From assembly GCA_023053685.1 (NCBI GenBank), contig JALIGW010000002.1:248814856-248878855 (forward strand): a stretch of DNA of 64,000 nt, read 5' to 3'. Positions 10,766 through 24,005 of the stretch are shown here, in pieces. A program made the translations under genes and the position numbers. The notes under the pieces are model-generated. The model was not told the origin of the DNA. It worked only from the letters and a program-made list of their open reading frames with translations, and did not search any database. Each line of letters opens with the position of its first letter. The first letter of the stretch is position 1. This DNA is from Diadophis punctatus similis. Taxonomy: Eukaryota > Chordata > Lepidosauria > Squamata > Dipsadidae.

Positions 10766-11347
10766 GATGTGAGAATTTCTAATGAAACTTTTACAACAAT
10801 CTCAATAGTCATAGTTTCTCCCTAGTGTGAGTCCTCTAACGTATCACCAAGTTGCCATGCTCACTACATTGGGAGCACTTGTATGGCTTCTCTCTTGTGT
10901 GGGTTCTTCCATGAACCACAAGAGAGCTGTTCTGACACAAGCTTTTGCCACAGTCAGAGTGTTTGTATGGTTTTTCTCCAGTGTGGATCCTCTCGGGCAT
11001 AATCAGCTGAGATTTGCATTCTGTACTTTTTCCATAACTGGCACATCTATGGAGCTTTTCCATTACTGATATTCTTGAGTTCAAAAATATGGATGATCTC
11101 TTGTTTAGTGGTGCTTTGATTCAAGCCGTTTCCTTCCTTCCAGAGCGAGGCCTGCATCACTGTCTGCTCTACATGGCTTTCCAATTGACCTTTTCTTCTC
11201 TCCACTGAGTTACAGATATATCCCTCTTTTTCTGAATGAAAAATAATCTTCCTTCACTTTTCATGTAATGTATCCTTATCCTTCTACATAACCTACTTTT
11301 TCCAGCTCAGAATCTCTTTTGAGTTTCTCTCTTTTGTCTATCAGCTG
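10766..11347 (-). pseudogene. Degenerate 5' part of the unit 0 finger exon
   Basis: Upstream (higher coordinate) of the open array, the reading continues as damaged fingers. The one next to the array reads YDY, stop, DCCKSFIRNSH, so a Cys is lost and a stop is in frame. Further up come [20 protein letters not shown] and then the finger-free lead region (HSEKEGYICNSVERRKGQLE). A plausible splice acceptor, CTCCTTCCCCAG, sits just above 11,347. Frameshifts separate these parts. Units A, B and C are damaged in the same part of the exon. Confidence 0.6.
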
Positions 11348-12093
11348 CTGGGGAAGGAGAATTGTGTGGTTTTCGGAAGGAAATGGGAAATATTTTGATT
11401 TCTGGATCCATTTGCTTTCCTTTTCAATGTTGTTTGTTATTCTCAGTTGTCCAGAGTGTTCGTATTGCCATCTTCTTTGTCTATAAGATTCCAAGAAAAA
11501 TGTTACTTTAATTGTGTATAAAATTTTTGCAGAAGATGTGAAAAAAAAGAAAAAGTATACTTTACAACGAAAAAGCAAACATGCCACAATGCTAAAGTAA
11601 CCTCTTACATTAATTGTGATTCATCTGACACATGGAAGACTTATCAGGATCCATGTTCAGATATCTATTCAATCTTGAAATTCTCTTGTTGACATGGGTC
11701 AATCACAAATTCTTAGCAGTGCAAAGAAAAAAAATCAAATATTTCTGGAAGTGCTGGGGATAGATTATACAATTTTAGATATATGTATACTGAGAGAAAT
11801 ACAAATACATACACGTATAAAGGTATATACATAGAAAATCCACCTGGTTTTACAGTGCTATAACAACTTTGAAGGCTCAGGGAAGAAGTCGCAAGTGAAG
11901 GCTACCTATATAAATGAAGATCCCAAAAGATCTTCAATAGCTATTTTTTAATAAGTGCTGGATTAAGCACAGTTGACTCTGGCTAATAGATGGATTCGGC
12001 AGTAATAGGAGATACCATGCTTGTTGGCTAGACATAGAAGTAAAACATCAGAACTCCCAGAAAAAAAACCAGTGCAGATTCAGTCTGATATTC
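11348..12093. other. Unit 0 intron-like sequence
   Basis: Homologous in part to 24,010-24,800 of unit A (for example ACCATGCTTGTTGGCT near 12,014). No exon or repeat family recognised. Confidence 0.4.
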
Positions 12094-12340
12094 AGCCGAG
12101 GTGTCGCAGTGGTTAAAAGCAGCACTGCGACCTTCAGCTGATTGCTAGTTCAGCAGTTCAGCTGTTCAGCTGTTCAAATCTCACCAGGCTCAAGGTTGAC
12201 TCAGCCTTCCATCCTTCCGAGGTGGGTAAAATGAGGACCCAGATTGTTGGGGGCAATATGCTGAACTCTGTAAACCGCTTAGAGAGGGCTGTAAAGCACT
12301 ATGAAGCGGTATATAAGTCTAAGTGCTATTGCTATTGTTG
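12094..12340 (+). mobile_element. tRNA-derived squamate SINE with (CTATTG)n tail
   Basis: Starts AGCCGAGGTGTCGCAGTGG (box A region). It has box B GTTCAAATC at 12,172-12,180, then CAGCCTTCCATCCTTCCGAG, ACTCTGTAAACCGCTTAGAG, and ends in a short CTATTG tail. This tail type differs from the AAATA-tailed copies, so two subfamilies are present. Confidence 0.85.
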
Positions 12341-12417
12341 ACACGAAAACAGCAAGTCAATAACAGAATAATGAAGTTGGAAGGGTCCTTGGAGGTCTTC
12401 TAGTCCAATCTCTAGTC

Positions 12418-12970
12418 CCATGATGGCGAACCTGTGGCACGAGTGCCACAGGTGGCACACAGAGCCATATCTGCTGGCACTCGAGCTGTTACCCTAACTC
12501 AGTTTCAGCGCGCATGTGCACACTGGCCAGCTGATTTTCGGTTCGCAAGGAGGCTCTGGAAGGGCGTTTTCGGCCTCTGGGGGGGCGGGGAGGGCGTTTT
12601 CACCCTCTCCAGGCTTCAAGAAAGCCTCTGGAGCCTAGGGAGGGTAAAAAATGGGCCTACCGGGCCCACCAGAAGTCAGGAAATGGGCCATTTCCGGCCT
12701 CCGGAGGGCCTCCTGGGGGGTGGGGGAGGCCATTTTCACCCTCCCCAAGCTCTAGGAAAGTCTCTGGAGCCTGGGGAGGGCAAAAAATGGGCCTACTGGG
12801 CCCACTGGAAGTCGGGCAACGCATGTGCAGGGGTGTGAGAGAGGCATGCACAAGTGCAGGGCGGCGGGGCACGGGGGCATTGAATTCTGGATGTGGGCAT
12901 GCGCACATGCAAGATAGCGTACATGCATGTACTTTTGGCACCTGAGGAAAAAAAAGGTTTGCTATCACTG
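12418..12970. mobile_element. hAT-type MITE, family F2
   Basis: 553 bp, from CCATGATGGCGAACCTGTGG to GGTTTGCTATCACTG, with an 8-bp target duplication ctctagtc (12,410-12,417 and 12,971-12,978). The interior is GC-rich with repeated GGGCCTACTGGGCCC and AGCCTGGGGAGGGC segments. Related to 31,952-32,356 and 41,347-41,772. Non-coding. Confidence 0.8.
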
Positions 12971-12978
12971 CTCTAGTC

Positions 12979-14680
12979 CAAAAGCGGAGCTGCTTAATTC
13001 ATTCTTTGTATCTGTTTTCATGCAAAAAGAAAAAATAGCACAACATACCAAAAATAGAACGGTAAGTAACAGACTAGGAATACCAATTAAAATGGGTAAG
13101 AAAATGGTAAGAGAACACCTGTCTGCTCTAGATGAGTTCAAATCCCCAGGACCTGACCAGATGAATTACTGTACATGCCAAAGTTCTGAAGGAGCTGGCA
13201 CATGTGATCTTAGATCCATTGAATCATATCTTTCAAAGATCCTGGAGCATCAGGCAACTACCAGAGGACAGGAAAATAGATAATGTGGCTCCCATCTTTA
13301 AAAAATGGGGGGGGAGGGAAAGATCCAGGAAACTACAGACCAATCAGCCTCACATCAATACCTGATCCTGGAAAAGATAATCAAGCAACAGATCTGTGAA
13401 CTCCTTAGGAGCAAGCAAAGTTATAACCAGAAGCCAACCCAGGTTAGTCAAAAACAGACCATGCCAAACAAATCTTATTTAATTATTTCACAAAGTAACT
13501 AAATTAGTGGACCAGCAAAATGCAGTGAACATGGTATACTTAGATGTCAGCAAGGCAGTTGAAAAAGTAAACCACAACCTACTTCTTGGTAAGTTAGAAA
13601 AACATAGGATAAGTACATCCATCCACACAGATAAATTCATAATTGGCTCACAAGCTGCACTCAAATGTGTATTCCTTAATGGATCTACATCTATATGTAG
13701 AGAGGTAAGCAATGGAGTACCCCAAGGTTCTGTGTTACGCCCAGTAGATTACAATATCTTCATAAACAATTTAGATGACAGAATAGAAGGGGAACTGATC
13801 AAATGTGAGATGACACCAAGCTGGAAGAAATAGCCAACAGCCCAGAAGAAAGGCTCAAGATACAGAAGAATCTCAACAGACTTGAACACTGGGCCCTATT
13901 TAACAAAATGAAAATCAATGGGGGTGTGGGGTGGGGAAGTGTTTTACACTTAAGCAAGCAAAACCAAATGTACAGGTTCAGAATAGGTAGAACCTGGCAG
14001 TATCTATGAGAGGGAACGTGGAGTCCCAGTGGACAACCATTTAAATGTGAGCCAACAGTATGCTGCAGTGGCCAAAAAAGCCAATGCAATCTTAGGCTGT
14101 ATTAACAGAGGGGTAGAATCAAGACCACGTGAAGTGTTAGTATCACTTTATAATGCCTTGGTAAGAACAAATGTGGAATACTGCATCCACTTTTGCTCAC
14201 CACAGTATAAAAAATATGTTGAAACTTTGGAAAGAGTACAGAGAACATCAACAAAGGTGATTAAGGTGGCTTGAGGATAAAACATATAAAGAAGTGTTGC
14301 AGGAATTGGGTATGTCTAGTCTAGTGAAAGGAAGGACTAGGGGTGACATGATAGCAGTGTTCCAATACTTGAGACACTGCCACAAAGAAGAGGGGGTCAA
14401 TTTATTTTCCAAAGCAGCAGAAGGTAAGACAAGAAGCAATGGATGGAAACTAATCAAGGAGAGAAGCAGCCTAGAACTAAGGAGAAATTTCTTGACAGTG
14501 AGAACAATTAACCAGTGAAATGGTTTGCCTTCAGAAGTTGTGAGTGCTTCATCGCTGGAGGCTTTTAAACAGAGACTGGACCGCCATTTGTCTGAAATGA
14601 TATTGGCTCTCCTGCTTGAGCAGGTGGTTGGAATAGAAGACTCCAAGGATCCTTCAAACTATGTTCCTCTGTTACAAACC
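12979..14680 (+). mobile_element. CR1 LINE, decayed ORF2 and 3' end
   Basis: Broken plus-strand ORF2. In order: KAELLNSFFVSVF, LDEFKSPGPDQM, VYLDVSKAVEKVNHNLLLGK (RT motif), GVPQGSV, then the FADD region (reduced to a frameshift near 13,805), LNRLEHWA, AKKANAILGCIN and MSSLVKGRTRGDMIAVFQYL. The CR1 3' end (GAGCAGGTGGTTGGAATAGA) lies near 14,620. Several stops and a G-run at 13,306 break the frame. It sits in unit 0 between the finger exon and the GC-rich 5' end. Confidence 0.85.
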
Positions 14681-14819
14681 TCCAGTGATGGAGCACCCAC
14701 AACCTCTGGAGGGGAGCCATTCCCAAAGAATCAACTTTAACTTAAAAGACACTTTTTAAAGCTTCCCACCAGCAGAAAATTGCAGCCACCAGTGTTAATG
14801 TGCAGCACCAGTGGGCTTA

Positions 14820-15100
14820 AATTTGGGGAGGGGAGGAACCTGCAGCAGCAGCAGCAGCTGACATGCTTCAGCCCAGTTGCTTTTCTGCTTCCAGGCCGTG
14901 GAGGAAACCAAACAGACCGACTTTCTCCCGGACTCTCCTCCCACCTGCCCTCAACTCACCTTCCAGCTGCTGCTTCGACCAGGGGAAGAGCAGAAAAGCC
15001 GCTCTGCACACCACCTTCTGCCCGTGAGTGATCCGGAAGAGAAAGTTGCTTTGTGCTTCTCCTCCCATCTGTTCTAGCAATACAGTACTTGATGGTTTTA
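14820..15100 (-). promoter_or_regulatory. GC-rich 5' end of unit 0 with splice-donor candidate
   Basis: Homologous to the 5' ends of units A-C (shared CAGGCCGTGGAGGAAACCAA and CTCCCACCTGCCCTC on +). On the minus strand a consensus donor CTGGAAG|GTGAGTTG places an exon end at 14,960. Unlike A-C, the position of their ATGGCG reads AAGGTGGTG, so the candidate start codon is absent here. Confidence 0.45.
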
Positions 15101-15130
15101 ACTCCTTTAAGCTCAACCACAGATGGTGCC

Positions 15131-16036
15131 ACTGCATTGAGGGTTCTAGTCACTGATGTCGACTATCTGACTGCCATGTCTGATAGCAGGCAGAAAAACA
15201 CGCTTCTCCCGTCTCAACCTAAGGCCGTTTACAAGCTGTTTTCACTGATTAAATGCTATCAAGTCATTTTTGACTTCCAGCAACTGACCTTTGCAACTGA
15301 GCCAGGTGAAATAGTGACATGTGATGCTACATGGCTTACCAAGATTAGCCATGTGCTCAGCCCAAAAAGTTCCTGACGTTTTTACAGAATTACAAAATCA
15401 GCTTCCTCAGTGGAGATCAAAACATCTCTGTACCGGAAATCTTTTGACTCTGGCACCCAAGGATTTCGGACCTGGCAGCACCATCAGGCCACCAGAGGTT
15501 CCGAGTGAGCCAATTTCATTCCTACTGGCCAGGGCTGCATCCAAGAGCACCCACCATGTCTCTTCATTCCTGAAGGACGACATTGTATATCTGCTAAATG
15601 CTAAATTAGGTCACAGAGAGAAAAATATGCAGCAGGGCCTAGAAAATGGGGGCTAAGAAATGGGGGGGGGGTGATTGTTAATATATGGTAAAAGAAATGT
15701 TTCCAAAATACATTTTTAAAAAGAAAACAAAAGAGAAGAATATCCCACCAAAGCGCATGGTTGACTAATAACCAGGCTAACCTTTTTACAGGGACACCCT
15801 ATATTGCCATTTTCAATGTAGATTTAGTAAGGTTTGGATGGTGAGAGTCACCATTTCAGTTCTCAGATCTGAGCTCTGTTGCCTGGAGAAATTTGGAATA
15901 AAATAAGCCCAAGGTATATTTTATTGATTCCCTTTTTATTCAGAACTCAAGGTGGCATACAAAGCACTTCCTGTGTTGCATGCTGTGATTTACAGGGTAA
16001 ATGTTCCCCCGACAGCAGAAAAACATTGGAACCGGT
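15131..16036. other. Unassigned stretch after unit 0
   Basis: Open frames at 15,053-15,376 and 15,321-15,656 (+) have ordinary amino-acid composition but no motif that I recognise, and they overlap in different frames. They could be a decayed retroelement or pseudogene. No repeat family assigned. Confidence 0.35.
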
Positions 16037-16450
16037 CAGGGGCGGGTTCATCTTACCTGCCTACCGGTGCGCTGCGCGTGCATCATATTGTTTCAAACGC
16101 GCGCATGCTCGCTACGCGCGTGCATCCCCTTGCGTGATTTTGCTTCCTGAGCATGCGCAAAAGCAAAATCTGATAAGGGGACGCACGCATGTGTGAGATT
16201 TTGCCGATTTTTTGCTTCCGCGCATGCGCAAAAGCAAAAAATCAGCGAAAACTCACCCACACGTCCCCTCGTGAGATTTTGCTTCCACGCATGCACAGGA
16301 AGCAAAAAAAGCCCAAAAATTCCAGAAAAAAGATGGCGCCGCGCGGCGGACCAGCGGAGATGGCACTGGAGCCGTCGCACACAAATTGTGCAATCGACAG
16401 GTACCTACCGGAATGGCGCACTGGAGCGCACCGGTAGGAACTCACCACTG
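16037..16450. mobile_element. hAT-type MITE, family F1
   Basis: 414 bp, from CAGGGGCGGGTTCATCTTAC to CGGTAGGAACTCACCACTG, with a target duplication gaaccggt / gaaccagt (16,029-16,036 and 16,451-16,458; 7 of 8). It has the GGGACGCACGCATGTGTG-type inverted core and a perfect GCGCATGCGC at 16,220-16,229. Confidence 0.85.
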
Positions 16451-16784
16451 GAACCAGTCCTCTGAATTGTGTTACTGAAATGAACAAACTTGCAATTCTT
16501 TGGTGTCTTCTAAACTCAGCAACATCAGGATCTTTCATTTGCATAGCTTAAATATCCATTCATTGGTGCAAATAATGTTCCTCTCCTTACTTGTAGGGAT
16601 TCTTTGGAAAACTTTAAATAAATGTTTACCTTTCTTTTAAATGAAAATGATGGCATGGTATAATATGTCATGTGTTGTTCCTCGGAGGTTTATTGACCTA
16701 CTTTTAAGAACTAAGGACCAGATGATTGTTGATTCCAAATAATAAAACTTTTCCTTAAGATTGTTATAAGGAAATATCCTTTTA

Positions 16785-17336
16785 GGTTCAGTTCCAAGTG
16801 GGGAAAAAGACACTGGATTCATGAAGGTTGCTTGGAAGGAAGGTTTAATGGTGGACAGAAGCACATGGCTTGAGCCCCTGTACAGAAAAGGTAGCTTACA
16901 TGGTTCCAGGTGTGGTGAAGAGAAAAAAGAGGAAGAGATATGCTGAGTTCCTGGTTTTTATAGTGTAAGTTGGGTCCCACCTCTTAGATTTCCTTTTCCT
17001 GTATAGAAATGTATCCCATTGGCTCTCAGACCCCCCAGGGGCATGCTGGGGTGGCTCTTGGCTTTTGTCTAATCCAGCTTTGGCTGAATGAAAGGGCCTT
17101 GGGCAAATCCTATTGTGGTTTTATCATGCAAAAGACTTCCAGTCCAGGTGAGAGGAATGTGTGAGCTGGGCCCAGTCCTTAATAGCCCATTTGCAAGGCG
17201 TGGGAGTTTTCCAAGAGGAGTCTTTTGTCTGTTTAAAAGCATGTTTCCAGATGTGTTCCACAGAATATTTCCTACATTTTAATATCTCCTAGGATATCTC
17301 ATTTCCTAGGAGAGGGGTGGGTGCTAACTTCCTACA
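16785..17336 (-). mobile_element. Putative LTR
   Basis: On the minus strand the block begins TGTAGGAAGTTAGCACC. It has a CCAAT-type box (AGCCAATGGGATAC, about 17,012-17,025), a TATA box (ACTATAAAAACCAGG, about 16,952-16,966), a CATTAAACC polyadenylation-like site, and ends near CCACTTGGAACTGAACC. The layout is that of an LTR. No coding sequence accompanies it. Confidence 0.45.
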
Positions 17337-17377
17337 ATATTTTGATTGAGAATGGTTGCAGGATTTGGGTATGACTA

Positions 17378-17672
17378 CAGTGGGGGGATTCAATTTTTTT
17401 TACTACTGGTTCTGTGGGCGTGGCTTGGTGGGCGTGGCGTGGCTTGGTGGGCGTGGCAGGGGAAGGATACTGTAAAATCTCCATTCCCACCCCATTCCAG
17501 GGGAAGGTTACTGCACAATCCCCATTTCCTCCCAATCAGCTGGGACTCGGGAGGCAGAGAATAGATGGGGGTGGGGCCAGTCAGAGGTGGTATTTACCGG
17601 TTCTCTGAACTACTCAAAATTTCCACTACCGGTTCTCCAGAACTGATCAGAACCTGCTGAATGCCACCTCTG
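17378..17672. mobile_element. hAT-type MITE, family F6
   Basis: 295 bp, from CAGTGGGGGGATTCAATTTT to CTGAATGCCACCTCTG, with a target duplication tatgacta / tatggcta (17,370-17,377 and 17,673-17,680; 7 of 8). Internally it has repeats of GGGCGTGGCTTGGTG. It is the only copy of this family I found in the window. Confidence 0.75.
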
Positions 17673-17736
17673 TATGGCTAGTCTAGAGTAAAGAAGGACT
17701 AGGGGTGACATCATCGCTGTATTCCAGTATTTGCTC
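17673..17736 (+). mobile_element. Short CR1 fragment
   Basis: Matches the CR1 C-terminal segment at 14,312-14,372 (GGACTAGGGGTGACAT, decoding RTRGDMIAVFQY). About 60 bp, fused directly to the copia relic. Confidence 0.6.
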
Positions 17737-18260
17737 AGGTATTTGAAGGGAACTGTGAATTTGGGTCTTCAAATACAGGTCTCTGAAGAATTAAAGTTGA
17801 AATGTTATGTTGACAGTGATTATGCCAGTGATGTAAAAACTAGAAATTCCAATTCTGGAATTGTGATATTGTTTGGAGGGGCTTTAATTGGTTGGAAGTC
17901 CAGAAAACAAACAACTGCAGCCATTTCTACTGTGGAGGCAGAATTTATAGCTCTATCTGAACTTTGTTCAGAGGTAACTTGTATGTACAGCTATTACAGG
18001 ATTTAAATGTAAAGGTAAAATGAAACTGTAACCGTGTTTGAAGATAATGCTGCTTGCATAAAAATGGCAACAGGTGACAGAGTGAAAAATAGAAGCAAGC
18101 ATGTAGATATTAAATATTGCAATGTCAGAGATGCCGTCAAAACTAAACTAATTCTCTTTGCTTCACTGTTCTTCAGAGGACAATCTGGCAGATATAACAA
18201 CCAAGCCATTGGGTGAAGTGCACCATGGGAAGAATATTAAGTTATTTGGTTTTATGTCCA
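17731..18260 (+). mobile_element. Ty1/copia retrotransposon relic: RNase H and pol C-terminus
   Basis: Plus-strand translation reads LRYLKGTVNLGLQIQ, CYVDSDYASDVKTRNSNSG (the catalytic DSDYA motif of copia RNase H), WKSRKQTTAAISTVEAEFIA (the Glu-containing motif), FEDNAACIKMA, NRSKHVDIKY and, after a frameshift, EDNLADITTKPLGE. This order is diagnostic for the end of Ty1/copia pol. At least two frameshifts and a missing upstream region mean it is inactive. Copia elements are scarce in tetrapod genomes. Confidence 0.9.
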
Positions 18261-18481
18261 TTCCAGTCATTGTATAAGAATTCATGAGCTGGAATAGCCA
18301 TAGCAACAAGTCAGCCAATGGGGACTGTTTGGTGAGTGAGGCATAAGAGTTGTTGTCTGAGCCATGCGAGATGACTTGGGAGCCTGGGGGTGGCTTAAAC
18401 TGTACTGTGTATAAGAGAGCACGTGTGAATGCACTTGATAATTCCTTCTACTTCTTCTAACTCTTGAAAAGAGCTGCATGG
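18261..18481 (+). mobile_element. Probable 3' LTR (part) of the copia relic
   Basis: It follows the pol C-terminus directly. It holds a CCAAT box (CAGCCAATGGGGAC, about 18,312) and a TATA-like TGTGTATAAGAGAGC (about 18,407), as expected of a U3. It is then cut by an L2 3' end at 18,482. Sequence after the L2 (18,996-19,110, ending CAAACTCTAACA) may be the remainder of the LTR. Confidence 0.5.
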
Positions 18482-18995
18482 GTATTTATTTATTTATTTA
18501 GATGCTCTTCTATGCCGCCCTACTCCCTGAGGACTCAGGGCGGCGTACAACATTTTAAAGAACAACTAAACATTAAAATTATTAAATTTTAAAAACATTA
18601 ATAAATTATTAAAAACAATTTAAAAAGTATCAAAAACCACACACAGTAACATGCATACATGGGGGAAAGTAGTCTCAAGGTCACCCCGCCTGCAGGAAGA
18701 GCCATGTCTTAATGGCTTTTTGGAAGGCCAGCAAGGTGGGGGGATAACTCTGTATGTGGTTCCAGAGAGCAGGAGCCCCTACAGAGAAGGCCCTCCCCCT
18801 AGGCCCCGCCAGCCGGCATTGCTTGGCTGACGGGATCCGGAGGAGGCCCGCTCTGTGGGACCTAACCGGTCGAAGGGAAGTGTGAGGTAGGATGCGGTCC
18901 CGGAGGTAACCTGGACCTAAGCCATGTAGGGCTTTAAAGATGATCAGCACCTTGAATTGTACCCGGAGACCAATGGGCAACCAATGCAACTGGCA
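18482..18995 (-). mobile_element. L2-type LINE, ORF C-terminus and 3' UTR
   Basis: On the minus strand an uninterrupted frame reads MHWLPIGLRVQFKVLIIFKA, LHGLGPGYLRDRILPHTSLR, GRAFSVGAPALWNHI and FQKAIKTWLFLQAG. This is the conserved C-terminal region of L2-like LINEs. The UTR with GTTGTACGCCGCCCTGAGTC and a TAAATA tail follows toward 18,482. Truncated at the 5' end; the open frame suggests moderate age. Confidence 0.75.
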
Positions 18996-19738
18996 TTGTA
19001 TAAATGCATCATGATTTATATCATTGTATATAAATGTTTGTTTTATATAATTAATTTTGCTGAATTGTTTGTTTGTGTGCTGGCTGGATCACTACAAACT
19101 CTAACAAAAAGTTTTAATTTCCTCCCCTTTCCCTGGCCCTCCTCCCTTGACCAGGCCATCAGTGTCCAATAGTCTTTGTTTTTGATGTTTTGGGAACAGC
19201 ATTGAGGTTTGGCATCTCTCTGGTGTAGTTTTGCATTCCGTTTTCAGGCTATATCCTTGATCCTGTTTATTCCAGATTGACAACTCTGGTTCCTGTCTCC
19301 CTGTCATCCCCCTCCCCTTCTCTGCCCATTCCCAACTTCCCTAATTGCCTCCTCCCTTCCTTGCATTTTATGGCAGGATGCCAGCCGAAGCAGAGTATGT
19401 TGGAGATGGCTGGCCTGACACAAGAGTTTCAACTTGATTATTCCTCAATAACCCCCAGGAATTTTCTACTGTACTGCATTTTCCCCTGGTCAGCAACTCT
19501 CGATGGCCAACAATTCTGCCCTTTGGACATAAACCAATGGGAGAGCACTAATTCTCAAGATGCTGGGTTATAATCCAGCCAGTTGGCCCATCTGGGTCCC
19601 CTGTAATTCTTCAGCATGAGTCCTTCTCTATTCCAGGCAGGAACTGCTGCCCCCAAATTAGCTGTTCTCTCTTTTTGCAAACTATCAGACCAGTGGAGGA
19701 GATTCAGGGAAAAATTCTGGATTTTTGCACTTAACAGT
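18996..19738. other. Unassigned stretch
   Basis: The first 115 bp may be the end of the copia LTR. The rest (CT-rich, with a 98-residue + frame at 19,277) shows no recognised motif. Confidence 0.35.
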
Positions 19739-19917
19739 ATTTATTTATTTATTTAGTGACATTTATATACCGCCTCACAGTGCAAGCACTCTCTAAGCGG
19801 TTTACACCAGTAAGCAATGTATATTTATATTGCCCCCAACAATCTGGGTCCTCATTTTACCTACCTCGGAAGGATGGACGGCTGAGTTATCCTTGAGCCG
19901 GTGAGATTTGAACCGGG
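19739..19917 (-). mobile_element. Truncated tRNA-derived SINE at the unit A boundary
   Basis: AAATA tail and body as in the other SINE copies, but the tRNA head breaks off at GAGATTTGAACC. The next bases (GGGGATATGAAGG) are where homology with unit B at 36,086 starts. The SINE therefore marks the edge of the duplicated block. Confidence 0.8.
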
Positions 19918-20270
19918 GATATGAAGGAAATGAAGGAAAAAAATCTCCTTGATGAGGATGAGTAACAGGAAAGGAACTCTAGGGGAGGATCCCTCCCCGA
20001 GAATTCCTCTCTCCAGGGAGGGGCTGTCTCTGTGGATGAGAATTGCAAGCCTTTCTCCAATTGGGCTGCTTGCTCCCATGCCTGCTGGGGGTTGCTGTGG
20101 GGGAGGGAGCCAAAGAGAGGAGAGCAAGTGCCCTCCCTGTCAAGCACCAGGGAAATCAGAAGATCCAGGCTGTTCAAATGGGTATAAAGATTTCTTGCAA
20201 GCTTAAGTTTTCTGCAAGAATCTGAACAATGATCAAACAATTTGGAAGTAGATAAAGAGTCAAAGAAATT

Positions 20271-20527
20271 TATTTATTTATTTATTTATTTATTTGTGAG
20301 ATTTATATACCGCCTCACAGTGCAAGCACTCTCTAAGCGGTTTACACCAGTAAGCAATGTATATTTATATTGCCCCCAACAATCTGGGTCCTCATTTTAC
20401 CTACCTCGGAAGGATGGAAGGCTGAGTCAACCTTGAGCCGGTGAGATTTGAACCACTGACCTGCGGATCACAGTCAGCTAAAGTGGCCTGCAGTACTGCC
20501 TCTAACCGCTGTGCCACCTCGGCTCTT
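20271..20527 (-). mobile_element. tRNA-derived SINE, unit A only
   Basis: Full-length minus-strand SINE from the AAATA tail to CGCTGTGCCACCTCGGCTC. Unit B at 36,431-36,450 reads CAAAGAAATTCAAGATGGG without it, so B preserves the empty site and the insertion followed the A/B split. Confidence 0.9.
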
Positions 20528-20874
20528 CAAGATGGGCTGGACTTAAATCTCCTGTGGGCATGAAGGGACTCATGACTGATGGCACATTTGATCCCTGCTG
20601 TCACCATAATGAATTCCAGGCACAATGAAAATGACGGCTGCTTCCACAACACAGTCATGCAGCCCAGGGATGCATGGCCTGCCCTCTTTCCCCAAAATGA
20701 GGTTCAGTGATCTTCAAAAGGCAAGCAAGAGTAGGCTGTGAGGCCTGCTGGGGTGGGAGTCAGGTCTAAGGACTGCAGGGACCCAGTGAGAGTGGGGAAG
20801 AGCCTGTGGGGACCTTGCCAGGGGAAGGGGAGAAAGAAGCCATAGGGACCCTGTGGAAGAGGAAAGGACTGGGG

Positions 20875-21396
20875 CAGGGGCGGGTTCCTAATTTTTACTA
20901 CCACTCTGTGGGCGTGGCTTATTTTGTGGGTGTGGCTTGCCAGCCATGCGACCGGGTGGGTGTGGCTTCTCGGACTGCTGAAGGGAAAGGAACTGAGATA
21001 GGTCCTGCCGCCCATTCCCCCTCCCCTCAGCAGCTCGAGAAGCCTCAAACATGTTAAAATGCCTAGGATTATCACCGGACGTTTGTGGCTTCTCGGACTG
21101 CTGAAGGGAGGGGAATGGAGATAGCTCCTGCCGCCCGTTCTTTCAGCGTCTCACACGCTCCCTCAGCCATCCTCCCCTGCTTGGACTCACTGTGGGGTAG
21201 GAAGGCAGCGCATGAGCAGTGCCGGAAACTCGGCTTCTGGGCATGTGCAGAAGAATTTTTTAAAAAAAAAATATTTTTTTTTTAAAAAAGTGGCGGCACC
21301 CAGGCACCGGCAACCGACCGCACCGGTACTGTGACGTCACAAGCAGGCCGCTACCGGTGCTATAGAGTGGACCGCACTGGTAGGAACCCACCACTG
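20875..21396. mobile_element. hAT-type MITE, family F1, shared by A and B
   Basis: 522 bp, from CAGGGGCGGGTTCCTAATTT to GTAGGAACCCACCACTG, with a perfect 8-bp target duplication gactgggg (20,867-20,874 and 21,397-21,404). The same insertion with the same duplication is at 36,789-37,315 in B. Unit C (about 52,485-52,510, AAGGACTGGCGCGATCAAAG) is the empty site. Confidence 0.92.
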
Positions 21397-21818
21397 GACT
21401 GGGGTGATCAAAGGGTTAAGATGGAGGATGCCTTTGGAATGCAACCCTGGGCCCCGGCTATGCCTACAACCCTGAGGAACCCAGTGTTCTGATTAATAAC
21501 TCACACATTCATTTAACAGCTTTATCAGGGAGAGGGGTGGGGGTAGTTAAGCAAAGCAGCCTCCTTTAATGGTGATTCCAACATAAAACTGTAATTGATA
21601 GGCCCCATTACCCTTATATCACAAGGACTACTTGTAGGGTGGTTGGGAAATTCTGGCACTCAAAATCTGGAGGATACCAAGGTAGAAGATGGAAACTCCA
21701 ACTGTAGGAATTCAATAATCAATATAAAAAAACACCACCCAAAAGCCTTTTTGAAGAATTCCACACTTCTGCAAAAGGAAATATCCAGAAAGCTCTGCTG
21801 ATCCCCAGAAACAGATAG

Positions 21819-24005
<2,187 letters not shown>

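Larger units (their letters stand above)
6916..15130 (-). other. Zinc-finger unit 0: older paralogous duplication unit
   Basis: Segment homologous at lower identity to units A-C. Stretch 6,930-7,080 matches 52,010-52,140; stretch 7,640-7,800 matches 20,640-20,790; the finger exon at 9.3-11.35 kb matches those of A-C; and the GC-rich end near 14.83-15.0 kb matches 27.56-27.79 kb. Unit 0 has its own later insertions (LTR-like block, L2 3' end, SINE, hAT, CR1). I see no counterpart of the Tc1 element found in A, B and C. Boundaries are approximate. Confidence 0.75.

Noticed and set aside
15053..15656. Two overlapping plus-strand frames considered as a host gene
   Set aside because: Different frames, no recognised domain, no splice or promoter support.
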